From positions 248,001 through 312,000 of the forward strand of contig NZ_GL876933.1 in the NCBI RefSeq assembly GCF_000192575.1: a stretch of DNA of 64,000 bases. The letters run 5' to 3'. Origin of the DNA: Novosphingobium nitrogenifigens DSM 19370. Its GTDB lineage: Bacteria > Pseudomonadota > Alphaproteobacteria > Sphingomonadales > Sphingomonadaceae. Positions 19,173-28,002 of this stretch are shown here, one piece after another; the stretch's first letter is position 1; each line of letters begins with the position of its first letter. Position numbers and translations under genes: made by a program. The notes below the pieces were generated by a model. It had not been told where the DNA came from, searched no databases, and saw only the letters and a list, made by a program, of their open reading frames with translations.

Positions 19173-19574
19173 TCAGGCGCGGCCCATGCCCACGGCCATG
19201 CGTTCGAGCACGTCGGCCATGGCATCGGCGATTTCGCGATCCTCGGGCGCGGCATCGGTGATCGCGCGGCGCATCGCTTCGGCCCATTGCTGCGCCGTCG
19301 CCTTGGTGATGGGGAAGGGGGAGTGCATCGACATCATGCACTTGCCCGGATTGGCTTCCCACCAGTCGCGCGGCCCCCCGCACCATCCGGCGAGGAACAT
19401 CGGCAGCGAGGCCCGCATCGGCGCAAGGTCGGGCGCATGCATCTTGCGCAACTCGGCATAGGCCGGGTCCTCTTCCATCAGGTCATAGAAGCGCTCGGTA
19501 ATCCGGCGCAGCGTGTCGAGCCCGCCAATGCGCTCGTAGGGGGAAAGCTCGGTTTCTGCGGCAGTGCTGGCCAC
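19173..19574 (-). CDS. Group II truncated hemoglobin
   Basis: A 133-residue 2-on-2 globin. The family pattern is seen in PYERIGGLDTLRRITERFYDLM, then LPMFLAGWCGGPRDWWEA, then MMSMHSPFPITKA, in which the His of M-H-S-P-F is the proximal heme ligand and the W-C-G-G-P loop is the group II hallmark. Such globins bind O2/NO and are tied to nitrosative or oxidative stress. The start is a GTG at 19574. The gene lies downstream of clpA on the same strand but a strong terminator separates them. Confidence 0.88.
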   Translation of the reverse strand: MASTAAETELSPYERIGGLDTLRRITERFYDLMEEDPAYAELRKMHAPDLAPMRASLPMFLAGWCGGPRDWWEANPGKCMMSMHSPFPITKATAQQWAEAMRRAITDAAPEDREIADAMADVLERMAVGMGRA

Positions 19575-19707
19575 GGTCGGAAACGCCTTTTCGTCGGGAT
19601 CTGGATAAATGGCAGGCTAGCGTGGACCAGGGGGCCTTGCATTTGATCGGCGTCAATCGAGAGGCGGGCAGGGCAACGATTCCGGGAACTGGGCGGCAGT
19701 CAGTCAC

Positions 19708-19741
19708 GAAAAAGGGGGCCATACCAGCGGTACAGCCCCCC
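19708..19741 (-). terminator. Rho-independent terminator of clpA
   Basis: On the minus strand, GGGGGC and GGTA arms pair across a short GCT loop, and the stem is followed by a run of six T. It begins 27 nt after the clpA stop codon. Confidence 0.8.
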
Positions 19742-19768
19742 AATTTCTTCAGCCTGGGGCTCGAGCCC

Positions 19769-22123
19769 TCATGCTTCTCCGGCGTTGGCTTCGGGCGTAG
19801 TGTCGTCGGCCTTGCCCTTGCGGGCCTTTTTCTTGACCAGCTTGGGCGCGGCCGGGGTCAGTTCGAAGGACAGGGCATCGTCCTTGAGGCTGACATGGAC
19901 TTCGCCGCCGTTGGCCAGCGTGCCGAACAGCAGTTCCTCGGCCAGCGGCTTCTTGACCTTCTCCTGGATGACGCGCGCCATCGGGCGGGCGCCATAGAGA
20001 CGATCGTAGCCCTTCTTCGCCAGCCATGCGCGGGCATCCGAGTCGAACTGGATGTGCACGTTCTGGTCGGCGAGCTGGAGTTCCAGCTGCAGAATGAACT
20101 TGTCGACGACGCGGCTGACCACTTCGGCGGGCAGGTAGGCGAAGGGCACGATAGCATCGAGGCGATTGCGGAATTCGGGCGTGAACAGCCGCTTGACCGC
20201 ATCGTCCCCGGCATCTTCCTTCGACACGTCGCCAAAGCCGATCCCCTGCTTTGCCATGTCGGACGCACCGGCATTGGTGGTCATGATCAGCACGACATTG
20301 CGGAAATCGACCGTCTTGCCGTGATGGTCGGTCAGGCGACCGTTATCCATGACCTGAAGCAGGATGTTGTAGAGATCGGGGTGCGCCTTTTCGATTTCGT
20401 CGAGCAGCAGGACGCAGTGCGGCTGCTGGTCGATGGCATCGGTCAGGAGACCGCCCTGATCGAACCCGACATAGCCCGGAGGCGCACCGATCAGGCGGCT
20501 GACCGAGTGGCGTTCCATGTATTCGGACATGTCGAAGCGCTGCAGCGGAATGCCCATGATATTGGCAAGGCTGCGGGCGACTTCGGTTTTGCCGACGCCG
20601 GTCGGGCCCGAGAACAGGAACGAGCCGATCGGCTTGTCCGGATCGCGCAGACCCGCACGGCTGAGCTTCATGGCGCTGGCCAGAACCTCGATCGCCTTGT
20701 CCTGTCCGAACACCATGCGCTTGAGATCGCGCTCGAGATGTTCGAGCACCTTCTTGTCGTCCGAACTGACCGACTTGGGCGGGATGCGCGCCATCGTCGC
20801 GATCACGGCCTCGATCTCGCGTGCGGTGATCGTCTTCTTGCGCTTCGAAGGGGGCACCAGCATCTGCATCGCGCCCACTTCGTCGATCACGTCGATCGCC
20901 TTGTCGGGCAGCTTGCGGTCGTTGATGTACCGCGCCGACAGCTCGACCGCAGTCTTGATCGCCTCGGGCGTGTACTTGACCTTGTGGTGTTCCTCGAACG
21001 CGGTGCGCAGGCCTTTCAGAATCTTGATCGTGTCCTCGACGCTGGGTTCGTTGACGTCGATCTTCTGGAACCGGCGCAGCAGGGCGCGATCCTTTTCGAA
21101 GTGGTTGCGGAACTCCTTGTAAGTGGTCGAACCGATGCAACGGATCGTCCCACCCGACAGCGCGGGCTTGAGCAGGTTCGAAGCATCCATGGCGCCGCCG
21201 CTGGTCGCACCGGCTCCGATCACGGTGTGGATCTCGTCGATGAAGAGAATGGCGTGCGGCATCTTTTCGAGCTCGCTCACCACCTGCTTCAACCGTTCCT
21301 CGAAATCGCCGCGATAGCGCGTACCGGCGAGAAGGCTGCCCATGTCGAGAGAGTAGATCACGGCATTGGAGAGCACCTCGGGCACTTCGCCTTCGACGAT
21401 CTTGCGCGCGAGGCCCTCGGCGATGGCGGTCTTGCCCACGCCTGGATCACCCACATAGAGCGGGTTGTTCTTGGACCGGCGGCACAGGATCTGGATCGTG
21501 CGATCGACTTCCGGACCACGCCCGATCAGCGGATCGACTTTGCCGACGAGCGCCTTTTCATTGAGGTTGACGCAGAACTGGTCGAGCGCGGAGTCCTTCT
21601 TCGCACCCTTGGTTTCCTGCTTTTCCTCGGGCTTGGGCGCTTCTTCCTCGGCCCCCTTGGGGGTGCGTCCGTCGACTTGGCGACCGCCCTTGCCGATGCC
21701 GTGGCTGATATAGCTGACGGCGTCGAGGCGGCTCATGTCCTGCTGCTGCAGGAAATAGACGGCATAGGAGTCGCGTTCGGAAAACAGCGCGACGAGCACG
21801 TTGGCGCCGGTCACGGTGTCCTTGCCCGACGACTGGACGTGCAGGATCGCGCGCTGGATCACCCGCTGGAACCCGGCGGTGGGCTGGGGATCGGCCTTTT
21901 CCTGCGTCTTGAGCGACTGGTATTCCTGATCGAGGTACTGACGCACCACGTCGCCAAGGTCGCCGAGGTCGACGCCGCAGGCCTGCATGACCTGGCTGGC
22001 ATCGGGATCGTCGATCAACGCGAGCAGGAGGTGTTCGAGCGTCGCGTATTCGTGGCTGCGCTCCGAAGCGTTGGCGAGCGCGGCGTGAAGCGTCTTTTCA
22101 AGGCTCTGGGCAAAACTGGGCAT
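19769..22123 (-). CDS. clpA: ATP-dependent Clp protease ATP-binding subunit ClpA
   Basis: A 784-residue double-ring AAA+ unfoldase, partner of ClpP. The N-domain (about residues 1-145) contains the Clp repeat SHEYATLEHLLLALIDDPDA. Nucleotide domain 1 carries GDPGVGKT; domain 2 carries GPTGVGKT and LLLDEIEKAHPD. The region RLIGAPPGYVGFDQGGLLTD is typical. The acidic/Lys linker near residue 170 (EEEAPKPEEKQETKGAKKDS) is a little longer than usual. GAGAGAG lies 6 nt before the ATG. No clpS is found immediately upstream, unlike in many proteobacteria. A CtrA-like box lies 104 bp upstream. Confidence 0.96.
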   Translation of the reverse strand: MPSFAQSLEKTLHAALANASERSHEYATLEHLLLALIDDPDASQVMQACGVDLGDLGDVVRQYLDQEYQSLKTQEKADPQPTAGFQRVIQRAILHVQSSGKDTVTGANVLVALFSERDSYAVYFLQQQDMSRLDAVSYISHGIGKGGRQVDGRTPKGAEEEAPKPEEKQETKGAKKDSALDQFCVNLNEKALVGKVDPLIGRGPEVDRTIQILCRRSKNNPLYVGDPGVGKTAIAEGLARKIVEGEVPEVLSNAVIYSLDMGSLLAGTRYRGDFEERLKQVVSELEKMPHAILFIDEIHTVIGAGATSGGAMDASNLLKPALSGGTIRCIGSTTYKEFRNHFEKDRALLRRFQKIDVNEPSVEDTIKILKGLRTAFEEHHKVKYTPEAIKTAVELSARYINDRKLPDKAIDVIDEVGAMQMLVPPSKRKKTITAREIEAVIATMARIPPKSVSSDDKKVLEHLERDLKRMVFGQDKAIEVLASAMKLSRAGLRDPDKPIGSFLFSGPTGVGKTEVARSLANIMGIPLQRFDMSEYMERHSVSRLIGAPPGYVGFDQGGLLTDAIDQQPHCVLLLDEIEKAHPDLYNILLQVMDNGRLTDHHGKTVDFRNVVLIMTTNAGASDMAKQGIGFGDVSKEDAGDDAVKRLFTPEFRNRLDAIVPFAYLPAEVVSRVVDKFILQLELQLADQNVHIQFDSDARAWLAKKGYDRLYGARPMARVIQEKVKKPLAEELLFGTLANGGEVHVSLKDDALSFELTPAAPKLVKKKARKGKADDTTPEANAGEA

Positions 22124-22226
22124 AGGCGCGCTCTCTCACACTTGCTGCCTGGCACGGCCGAACGAGTCGGCTGCCGGGTGGTGTCCCTTTCGGGACGTAT
22201 GCAGATGATGGTCTATGCGCGGCATG

Positions 22227-22243
22227 TTAACCACGCCTAAACC
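22227..22243 (+). promoter_or_regulatory. CtrA-like box in the clpA upstream region
   Basis: TTAACC-ACGCC-TAAACC fits two TTAACC half-sites 5 nt apart with one mismatch. It is about 104 bp upstream of the clpA start in a 290-bp region that otherwise holds no gene I can support. Confidence 0.42.
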
Positions 22244-22413
22244 GCCCTCTGCGCGGGAAACCGGTATCGGATGCGCAACGGCACCGATGCCGGCTCGGGA
22301 TGTCGTGCGAGACTTTCCGGTCAGTCCGGAAATCCGACGCCAACTCTTGCAGGACAAGCTCATACGAGCAGGGATATGGTGATGCCGCCCGCGTTCGTGA
22401 AGGGCGGCGGCAA

Positions 22414-22680
22414 TCATGATTCCCGACCTCCGGGAGGGGGTGGGCCATCGATGTGCGCAGGGGCTGCATGCTCCGGGGCAGGAGCGGGCCTTCCGAACAG
22501 GGCCTCGGCGGCGGCGCGATGCGCCTTTGCCTTTTCGCGATGGGCGACGACCCGGGCGATTTCCGCTTCGAGCAGGACAATACGCGCGTCGAGTTCGTTC
22601 TGCGAATAGGAGTCGAGCGCCTCTGTTGCCAGTCGGCTGGCCAGATCCCCCTTGGGGCGCGGGCGCTCATCGATTTCCAT
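22414..22680 (-). CDS. DUF1192 family protein
   Basis: An 88-residue protein. After a short charged start comes the conserved helix-turn ALDSYSQNELDARIVLLEAE and the KAHRAAAEALFG segment of DUF1192, followed by a Pro/Ala-rich tail. No function is known for the family. In Alphaproteobacteria it is often found divergent from a PIG3-type quinone reductase and near the DUF1013 regulator, the arrangement seen here (22414-24628). The start at 22680 is an ATG preceded by a weak CCGGA. Confidence 0.85.
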   Translation of the reverse strand: MEIDERPRPKGDLASRLATEALDSYSQNELDARIVLLEAEIARVVAHREKAKAHRAAAEALFGRPAPAPEHAAPAHIDGPPPPGGRES

Positions 22681-22768
22681 TCCGGATACAATGGGGCGCC
22701 TTGGTTCTTGCTGTCAACCGGGTGCGTGAGTAGGGCATGCAAAGGATTACTGCCGGGAGGGTGGCAGC

Positions 22769-23794
22769 GTGCTGACGAAGCGTGACGAAATGCTTGAATG
22801 TCTGCCGGACGCCATGACGGCGATCGGCATTGCAACTCCGGGCGGACCCGAGGTCCTGCAGCCCGAGACGCTGCCGCTGCCCCAGCCGGGGCCGGGGCAG
22901 GTTCTGGTGCGTGTCCGGTTTGCCGGGGTCAACCGGCCCGACGTGGTGCAGCGGCAGGGGTTCTATCCCGCGCCTCCGGGGCATTCGCCGATTCCCGGAC
23001 TCGAGATCGCGGGCGAAGTCGTCGCTTTGGGCGAAGGCGTGAGCGAGCCGGCGATCGGGACCGCGATCGCGGCGCTCGTTTCGGGTGGCGGCTATGCCCA
23101 GTATTGCATCGCCGAAGCGGATCAGTGCCTGCCGGTGCCCGAAGGTCTTCCGCTCGAGGAAGCTGCAGCCTTGCCCGAAACGGTCTTCACCGTGTGGCAC
23201 AACGTGTTCCAGCGTGCCTTTGCCTGCGAAGGGGAAACCCTGCTCGTCCATGGCGGGACCAGCGGCATCGGGACCATGGCGATCAGCCTCGGGCGCCTCT
23301 TCGGCGTCAGGACGATCGTCACTTGCGGCAGCCCGGACAAGTGCGCCCGCGCACTCGAACTCGGCGCCGATCACGCGATCGACTACAAGGCGAGCGATTT
23401 CGTTGCCGAGGTCAAGACGATTACCGGCGGCAAGGGCGTCCAGGTCGTGCTCGACATGGTCGCGGGGACTTATGTCCAGCGCAACATCAAGTGCCTTGCC
23501 GACGACGGGCGTCATGTGACGATCGCGGTGCAGGGCGGGGTGCGCGCCGAAATCAACATGGCCGAAGTCATGCGCCGCCGCATCATGCTGACCGGATCGA
23601 CAATGCGTTCGCGCGACAACACGTTCAAGGCATTGCTGGCGCAGGAGATTCGCGAAATGGTCTGGCCGCTGGTCGCTTCGGGCGAATTGCGGCCGGTGAT
23701 GGACCGCACTTTTCCGCTGATCGAGGCCTCTGCGGCGCACGAGCGCATGGAAGCGGGCGGCCATGTCGGCAAGATCGTGCTGGCGGTTTCCTGA
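22769..23794 (+). CDS. NAD(P)H quinone oxidoreductase, PIG3 family
   Basis: A 341-residue medium-chain reductase related to human PIG3/TP53I3. Segments are MTAIGIATPGGPEVLQPETL, GPGQVLVRVRFAGVNRPDVV, the nucleotide-binding LVHGGTSGIGTMAISLGRLFG, and MEAGGHVGKIVLAV at the end. The GTG at 22769 is preceded by GGGAGG at good spacing; ATG at 22790 or 22814 are alternatives, the last matching where most family members begin. It reduces ortho-quinones or similar electrophiles with NADPH in characterised relatives. It is divergent from DUF1192. Confidence 0.88.
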   Translation: MLTKRDEMLECLPDAMTAIGIATPGGPEVLQPETLPLPQPGPGQVLVRVRFAGVNRPDVVQRQGFYPAPPGHSPIPGLEIAGEVVALGEGVSEPAIGTAIAALVSGGGYAQYCIAEADQCLPVPEGLPLEEAAALPETVFTVWHNVFQRAFACEGETLLVHGGTSGIGTMAISLGRLFGVRTIVTCGSPDKCARALELGADHAIDYKASDFVAEVKTITGGKGVQVVLDMVAGTYVQRNIKCLADDGRHVTIAVQGGVRAEINMAEVMRRRIMLTGSTMRSRDNTFKALLAQEIREMVWPLVASGELRPVMDRTFPLIEASAAHERMEAGGHVGKIVLAVS

Positions 23795-23871
23795 AAGAGC
23801 GATCGTGCCGCACGAGGACGAGCGTTTTGGCTTGCCGTTTGGTAGTCGCTGCCCTACATCCCTAATGTCGC

Positions 23872-23903
23872 GGCCGCCCTGTATTGGGCGGCCCTTATTG
23901 TTT
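23872..23903 (+). terminator. Terminator between the PIG3-type reductase and trcR
   Basis: GGCCGCCC-TGTATT-GGGCGGCC is a perfect 8-bp hairpin followed by CTTATTGTTTT on the plus strand. It lies just 24 nt before the trcR start, so trcR transcription either begins inside this stretch or reads through it. Confidence 0.6.
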
Positions 23904-23926
23904 TGCGCTTTACCTGAGAGGTCTTC

Positions 23927-24628
23927 GTGAGCCAGCAGCCCACGTATCCGTTGATGCCCCACGCGACCGCGTCGTGGCTGGTCGACAACACCGCGCTGAC
24001 TTTCGAACAGATCGCGGAATTCTGCGGTCTGCACATCCTCGAAGTTCAGGCGATGGCTGACGATCTTGCCGGGGCGAAGTACACTGGTCGCGATCCCGTC
24101 CATTCGGGCGAACTGACCCAGGCCGAGATCGAGCGTGGCCAGGCCAATCCCGACTATCGCCTGAAGATGCAGCGCGCGCCGCTGGCGGTCAGCCGGACCA
24201 AGGGGCCCCGTTATACCCCGGTGTCGAAGCGTCAGGACAAGCCGGACGGCATCGCCTGGATCCTGCGTCACCACCCCGAGATCTCGGACGCGCAGATCAG
24301 CAAGCTGATCGGCACGACTCGCAACACCATCGCCGCGATTCGCGATCGCAGCCACTGGAACATCGGCAACATCAATCCCAAGGACCCTGTCACGCTGGGC
24401 CTTTGCTCGCAGCGCGAACTGGACATGCTGGTGGCCAAGGCGGCCAAGCATCCGGGTGGCGGCGAGGAACCGGGCGACAACCGCCTGGGTTCGGATCGCG
24501 AAGCTCTGATCGAGGAACTGCGTGCCCAGCGCGAAGCGCAGGCCCGCGCTGCTTCGGAAGCCGCTCAGGAAGCCGAAGCGGCTGCCTGGCTCGCGGCCCG
24601 TCGCGCCGAAGGTCGTTCGGACAGCTGA
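23927..24628 (+). CDS. trcR: TrcR-like cell-cycle transcriptional regulator (DUF1013)
   Basis: A 233-residue protein of DUF1013, whose Caulobacter/Sinorhizobium member TrcR associates with RNA polymerase and affects cell-cycle transcription. The sequence shows a HTH-like part TFEQIAEFCGLHILEVQAMA and the conserved KPDGIAWILRHHPEISDAQI then GTTRNTIAAIRDRSHWN. The C-terminal Glu/Ala-rich helix (from about residue 185) is longer than in some relatives. The start is a GTG with GAGAGG 5 nt upstream. A strong bidirectional-looking terminator follows. The assignment relies on family recognition; the regulon here is unknown. Confidence 0.85.
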   Translation: MSQQPTYPLMPHATASWLVDNTALTFEQIAEFCGLHILEVQAMADDLAGAKYTGRDPVHSGELTQAEIERGQANPDYRLKMQRAPLAVSRTKGPRYTPVSKRQDKPDGIAWILRHHPEISDAQISKLIGTTRNTIAAIRDRSHWNIGNINPKDPVTLGLCSQRELDMLVAKAAKHPGGGEEPGDNRLGSDREALIEELRAQREAQARAASEAAQEAEAAAWLAARRAEGRSDS

Positions 24629-24654
24629 ACGCCTTTACCGCCGAACGGTACATG

Positions 24655-24690
24655 AAAAAGGGGCGCCCCGCCAAGGGAGCGCCCCTTTTT
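24655..24690 (+). terminator. Rho-independent terminator after trcR (bidirectional)
   Basis: AAAAAGGGGCGC pairs with GCGCCCCTTTTT around an 11-nt loop; the A-run and T-run make it work in either direction. It separates trcR from the convergent bactofilin gene. Confidence 0.88.
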
Positions 24691-24767
24691 CATACCTAAT
24701 GAACTTGCCCCGTCACCCCGGAGCCCCGCCGCGCAACCCCGTCGAAATCGTTCGGGCCGAAATCGAA

Positions 24768-25130
24768 TCAGCCCTGCGGGATCAACGTCGGGCTGCCGGT
24801 TCCGTCGCGGCGGGCGAAATGCCCCTCGACATGGGCGCCCTGTTCGATGGTGAGAGCATCGTAACGCACGTCCCCGCGCAGGGTCGCGGTCTTGAGCACC
24901 ACCACTTGCGCGGCGTCGACCGGTCCTTCGATGGTTCCGGCCAGCCTGACGCTCTCGGCGCGAATTGCCCCTGTGATCGTGCTGCTTTCGCCCTGAACCA
25001 GCGCGGTGCAGGTGACGTCACCGGTGACCGCGCCGTCGATGTGGAGATCCGCCTTGGCGACAAGATCGCCGGTCAGTGCGACGTCGGCGCCGATGACCGA
25101 AAAGGTCGCGGGGCTCGCGCGATTAGCCAT
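24768..25130 (-). CDS. Bactofilin
   Basis: A 120-residue bactofilin (polymerising beta-helical cytoskeletal protein). The core is a series of short repeats of the form D-L-V-A-K-A-D-L-H-I-D-G-A-V-T-G-D-V, continuing to GTIEGPVDAAQVVVLKTATL and IEQGAHVEGHF. The ATG at 25130 overlaps the stop of the upstream M23 gene (ATGGCTAA, 8 bp), so the two are translationally coupled. In Hyphomonas and other Alphaproteobacteria a bactofilin and an M23 peptidase cooperate to place wall remodelling at stalks or curved sides. Confidence 0.93.
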   Translation of the reverse strand: MANRASPATFSVIGADVALTGDLVAKADLHIDGAVTGDVTCTALVQGESSTITGAIRAESVRLAGTIEGPVDAAQVVVLKTATLRGDVRYDALTIEQGAHVEGHFARRDGTGSPTLIPQG

Positions 25131-26316
25131 GGAGGCGATTCGCGCTGCCGGACGGGACGATGCCGTTTCCGGCGCGGGCTTCCTGGAAAACATGGGGCAT
25201 CGCCTCGAGAAAGGGGCGCGGGTTGACCGGACGGTCGTTGATGCGCACTTCGAAATGCAGGTGGGGGCCGGTCGAGCGACCGGTGCTGCCGATGGCGCCG
25301 ATCTGGGTGCCCGCCACGACTTGCTGGCCCATGTGGGCAAGGATGCGCGACATGTGGGCATAGCGGGTGACGAGACCCGCGCCGTGGGTGATTTCCACGC
25401 AATTGCCATAGCCCTGCCGCACGCCGGTAAAGCTGACCGTGCCGACGGCGGCGGCAAAGATCGGAGCGCCGATCGGTCCCTTGAAATCAAGGCCGGGGTG
25501 GAATGCGGCGCCACCGTCGATCGGGTCGGAACGAACGCCGAAGCCCGACGAGATGTAATCGAGGCTGGCGGGCAGGGTGTTGGGAATGTGATCGACCCCG
25601 GCATGCATGGCGTTCATCCGGGCAAGGCTTGCGACAAGGCGCAGAAAGCGCGGGTCAAGGCCATCGGTGCCGCTGCGCATGTCGGCGAGGCGGATGAGCG
25701 GGCCGCCCTGTGCGCGGGCATCCGCGCGGACCACGGTGGTCGGGTTCAACCCGACCTTGCGGATCGCATCGGCTGCGGCTGTCGCACGGTCGTCGGCATA
25801 GCGGGTCAGCCGTTCGGCCAGCGCGATCTGGCGCGCTTCGACGTGGGCAAGTCCCGAGGCTTCGGGCATGACCTGCGAAATCTTGCGCATGGTCCGGTTG
25901 GTTTCTGAGGTGCTGTCGCTGACGGTGCCCTGGGGCAGGGAGTCTGGAAGCGGCCCGATCGAACCCTGCACGGCCTTTTCGAGGAGGTCCTGTCGCCGCT
26001 CAAGATCGGCGGCGACCGTGCCGAGATTGGCGCGATAGCGGGCGAGACGATTTTCGGCCGTCGCGACGGCGGCTTCGCGTTCGAGCAGCGAATGCTGGTC
26101 CGACCCGGCAGTGATCTGCCCGAGCAGGGCCCAGACCAGAATGCCGACCCAGCCGATGACGATCGCGGCAAGGCCACCGGCAGCAGCGGCCTGAACCCGG
26201 GTGGAAATGCGGATGAAGCGGACGTGGCCTTCCGAGCGCATGAAGAATTCGCGTTCCGGAAACAGGTGGATCAGCGCCGCCGACCAGGCGGCAGCCGAAG
26301 TCGGCACGCGCGGCAT
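25123..26316 (-). CDS. M23 metallopeptidase coupled to bactofilin (LmdC-like)
   Basis: A 397-residue membrane-anchored peptidoglycan peptidase. Near the N-terminus are FFMRSEGHVRFIRIS and one membrane helix (AAAGGLAAIVIGWVGILVWALLG), then a coiled coil (LEREAAVATAENRLARYRAN) and the C-terminal LytM domain with both zinc motifs: FHPGLDFKGP (H-x3-D) and TGPHLHFEVRIND (HLH). The gene ends inside the bactofilin start. I placed the start at the ATG at 26316 (MPRVP); the frame remains open upstream but there is no ribosome binding site or ATG nearby, and a TTG start closer to 26360 is possible. Confidence 0.87.
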   Translation of the reverse strand: MPRVPTSAAAWSAALIHLFPEREFFMRSEGHVRFIRISTRVQAAAAGGLAAIVIGWVGILVWALLGQITAGSDQHSLLEREAAVATAENRLARYRANLGTVAADLERRQDLLEKAVQGSIGPLPDSLPQGTVSDSTSETNRTMRKISQVMPEASGLAHVEARQIALAERLTRYADDRATAAADAIRKVGLNPTTVVRADARAQGGPLIRLADMRSGTDGLDPRFLRLVASLARMNAMHAGVDHIPNTLPASLDYISSGFGVRSDPIDGGAAFHPGLDFKGPIGAPIFAAAVGTVSFTGVRQGYGNCVEITHGAGLVTRYAHMSRILAHMGQQVVAGTQIGAIGSTGRSTGPHLHFEVRINDRPVNPRPFLEAMPHVFQEARAGNGIVPSGSANRLHG

Positions 26317-26667
26317 ACGCGCAGCAGCACCCAGCCGCGCGAAAACGCGCTTCAACGTGTCACGACAAAATTGCAATCCGTGCGACCCTTTGATGTCTTC
26401 TCGCGTCGGCCAGTCGATCCCCCCGGATCCTGGCGCAGACGGTTCCCCTGTCGGGAGCCGCGCGCTTAGTCCGGCGGACAGGGGTGGGCATACCGGAATC
26501 GCGATTCCTGCGCCGAGGTGTGTCATATCGGCGATAAGGTGTTTATTATGACTTGGCCGTAATGCCGATTTGTGGCGGATTTGCGCGGTTTTTGCGAATC
26601 GAGGGGGCGTTTCCGGGGGGGCGAAGCGGGGCTGACACTCCCGCGCCGACGTGGTACGGCCATAGTC
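26317..26667. other. Divergent intergenic region between the M23/bactofilin operon and proA
   Basis: About 350 bp with no gene I can support. The stretch 26520-26575 is distinctly AT-richer than its surroundings (for example AAGGTGTTTATTATGACTT) and is the likeliest place for promoters. I see no CtrA-like or other clear operator here. Confidence 0.4.
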
Positions 26668-27957
26668 ATGGCAACGACACTGGAACAGCAGGCCGAACAG
26701 GCCGCCGAAAGCATGACCGACCTCGTCGAACGCCTTGCCCGTGCCGCGCGCACGGCGCAGGCGGTGCTGGCGCGCATGCCGTCGCCCGAGCGTGCCCGCG
26801 CGCTGGAACTGGCCGCGCAAGCCTTGCGCCGCGCCGCGCCGGACGTTCTTGCCGCCAATGCCCGCGACATTGCCGCCGGTGAAGCGAACGGCCTGTCTCC
26901 GGCCATGCTCGACCGTCTGCGGCTCGATGAAAAGCGTCTTGAAGGGATTGCCCAGGCCGTCGCCGATGTCGCGGCCCTGCCGGATCCTACCGGGGATGTA
27001 ATCGATCGCACCGTTCGTCCCAACGGCATGGTGCTCGAACGAGTGCGTATTCCCATCGGCGTGATCGGCATCATCTATGAAAGCCGTCCCAATGTGACGG
27101 CCGATGCCGCTGCGCTTTGCGTGCGGGCGGGCAATGCCGTCTTGCTGCGTGGCGGGAGCGAAGCGGTCCATTCCAACCGCGCCATTCATGCAGCGCTCGT
27201 CGCTGGCCTTGTCGAGGGCGGCGTTCCTGCGGCAGCGGTGCAATTGCTGCCGACGCAGGACCGGGCAGCGGTCGGGGCGATGCTGGCGGCGGCGGGGCTC
27301 ATCGACATGATCGTGCCGCGCGGGGGCAAGAGCCTAGTCGCGCGGGTTCAGGCCGATGCGCGCGTGCCCGTGCTGGCGCATCTCGACGGTAACAATCATA
27401 CCTATATCGACCGCAGTGCTGACGCGGACATGGCCAAGGCGATTGCGCTCAATGCCAAGCTGCGCCGGACCGGCATCTGCGGGGCGATGGAAACCCTGTT
27501 GATCGACGCGTGCTATCCCGATCCCCACGGGCTGCTCGAACCCTTGCTGGCGGCGGGATGCGAATTGCGCGGCGACGCACGGGCGCAGGCGATCGATCCC
27601 CGGATCTTGCCTGCGACCGACGAGGATTGGGATACCGAATATCTCGAAGCGATCCTGACCGTGGGCATCGTCGACGGGATCGACGACGCGCTGGCGCATA
27701 TCGCCCGCCATTCGTCCAAGCACACCGACGCGATCGTGGCCGAGGATGCAGCGGTAGCCGAACGCTTCCTGTCCGAAGTCGACAGCGCCATCGTCATGCT
27801 CAACGCCTCGAGCCAGTTCGCCGACGGAGGCGAATTCGGGCTGGGCGCGGAAATCGGCATTGCCACCGGGCGTCTTCATGCACGCGGCCCGGTCGCGCTC
27901 GAAGGCTTGACCACCTACAAGTGGCTGGTACGCGGTTCGGGCCAGATCCGTCCCTGA
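26668..27957 (+). CDS. proA: Glutamate-5-semialdehyde dehydrogenase (gamma-glutamyl phosphate reductase)
   Basis: A 429-residue ProA, the second enzyme of proline synthesis, reducing gamma-glutamyl phosphate with NADPH. Conserved parts are RIPIGVIGIIYESRPNVT, NAVLLRGGSEAVHSN, VPVLAHLDGNNHTYID, the catalytic cysteine in RRTGICGAMETLL, and SRFADGGEFGLG-like ASSQFADGGEFGLGAEIGI. The ATG at 26668 gives the usual length. The TGA stop (27955-27957) lies inside a 28-nt perfect palindrome, and the downstream nadD reads on in the same frame. Confidence 0.96.
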   Translation: MATTLEQQAEQAAESMTDLVERLARAARTAQAVLARMPSPERARALELAAQALRRAAPDVLAANARDIAAGEANGLSPAMLDRLRLDEKRLEGIAQAVADVAALPDPTGDVIDRTVRPNGMVLERVRIPIGVIGIIYESRPNVTADAAALCVRAGNAVLLRGGSEAVHSNRAIHAALVAGLVEGGVPAAAVQLLPTQDRAAVGAMLAAAGLIDMIVPRGGKSLVARVQADARVPVLAHLDGNNHTYIDRSADADMAKAIALNAKLRRTGICGAMETLLIDACYPDPHGLLEPLLAAGCELRGDARAQAIDPRILPATDEDWDTEYLEAILTVGIVDGIDDALAHIARHSSKHTDAIVAEDAAVAERFLSEVDSAIVMLNASSQFADGGEFGLGAEIGIATGRLHARGPVALEGLTTYKWLVRGSGQIRP

Positions 27958-27974
27958 TCGCGATCAGGGACGGA
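27947..27974. repeat. 28-nt perfect palindrome spanning the proA stop codon
   Basis: TCCGTCCCTGATCG is followed directly by its exact reverse complement, with no spacer. The proA TGA is in the first arm. There is no T-run, so it is not a classical terminator. As RNA it could fold into a long hairpin (with a few central bases unpaired) just upstream of nadD. Confidence 0.85.
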
Positions 27975-28002
27975 CACCGGACGCATTCGCGAGGGCGAAC
28001 CT

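Noticed and set aside
19622..22240. 872-residue frame antisense to clpA
   Set aside because: Shadow of clpA; the sequence has no domain character.
22124..22413. A clpS gene upstream of clpA
   Set aside because: The region holds no frame with ClpS character. The nearest upstream gene is DUF1192, so clpS is absent here or located elsewhere.
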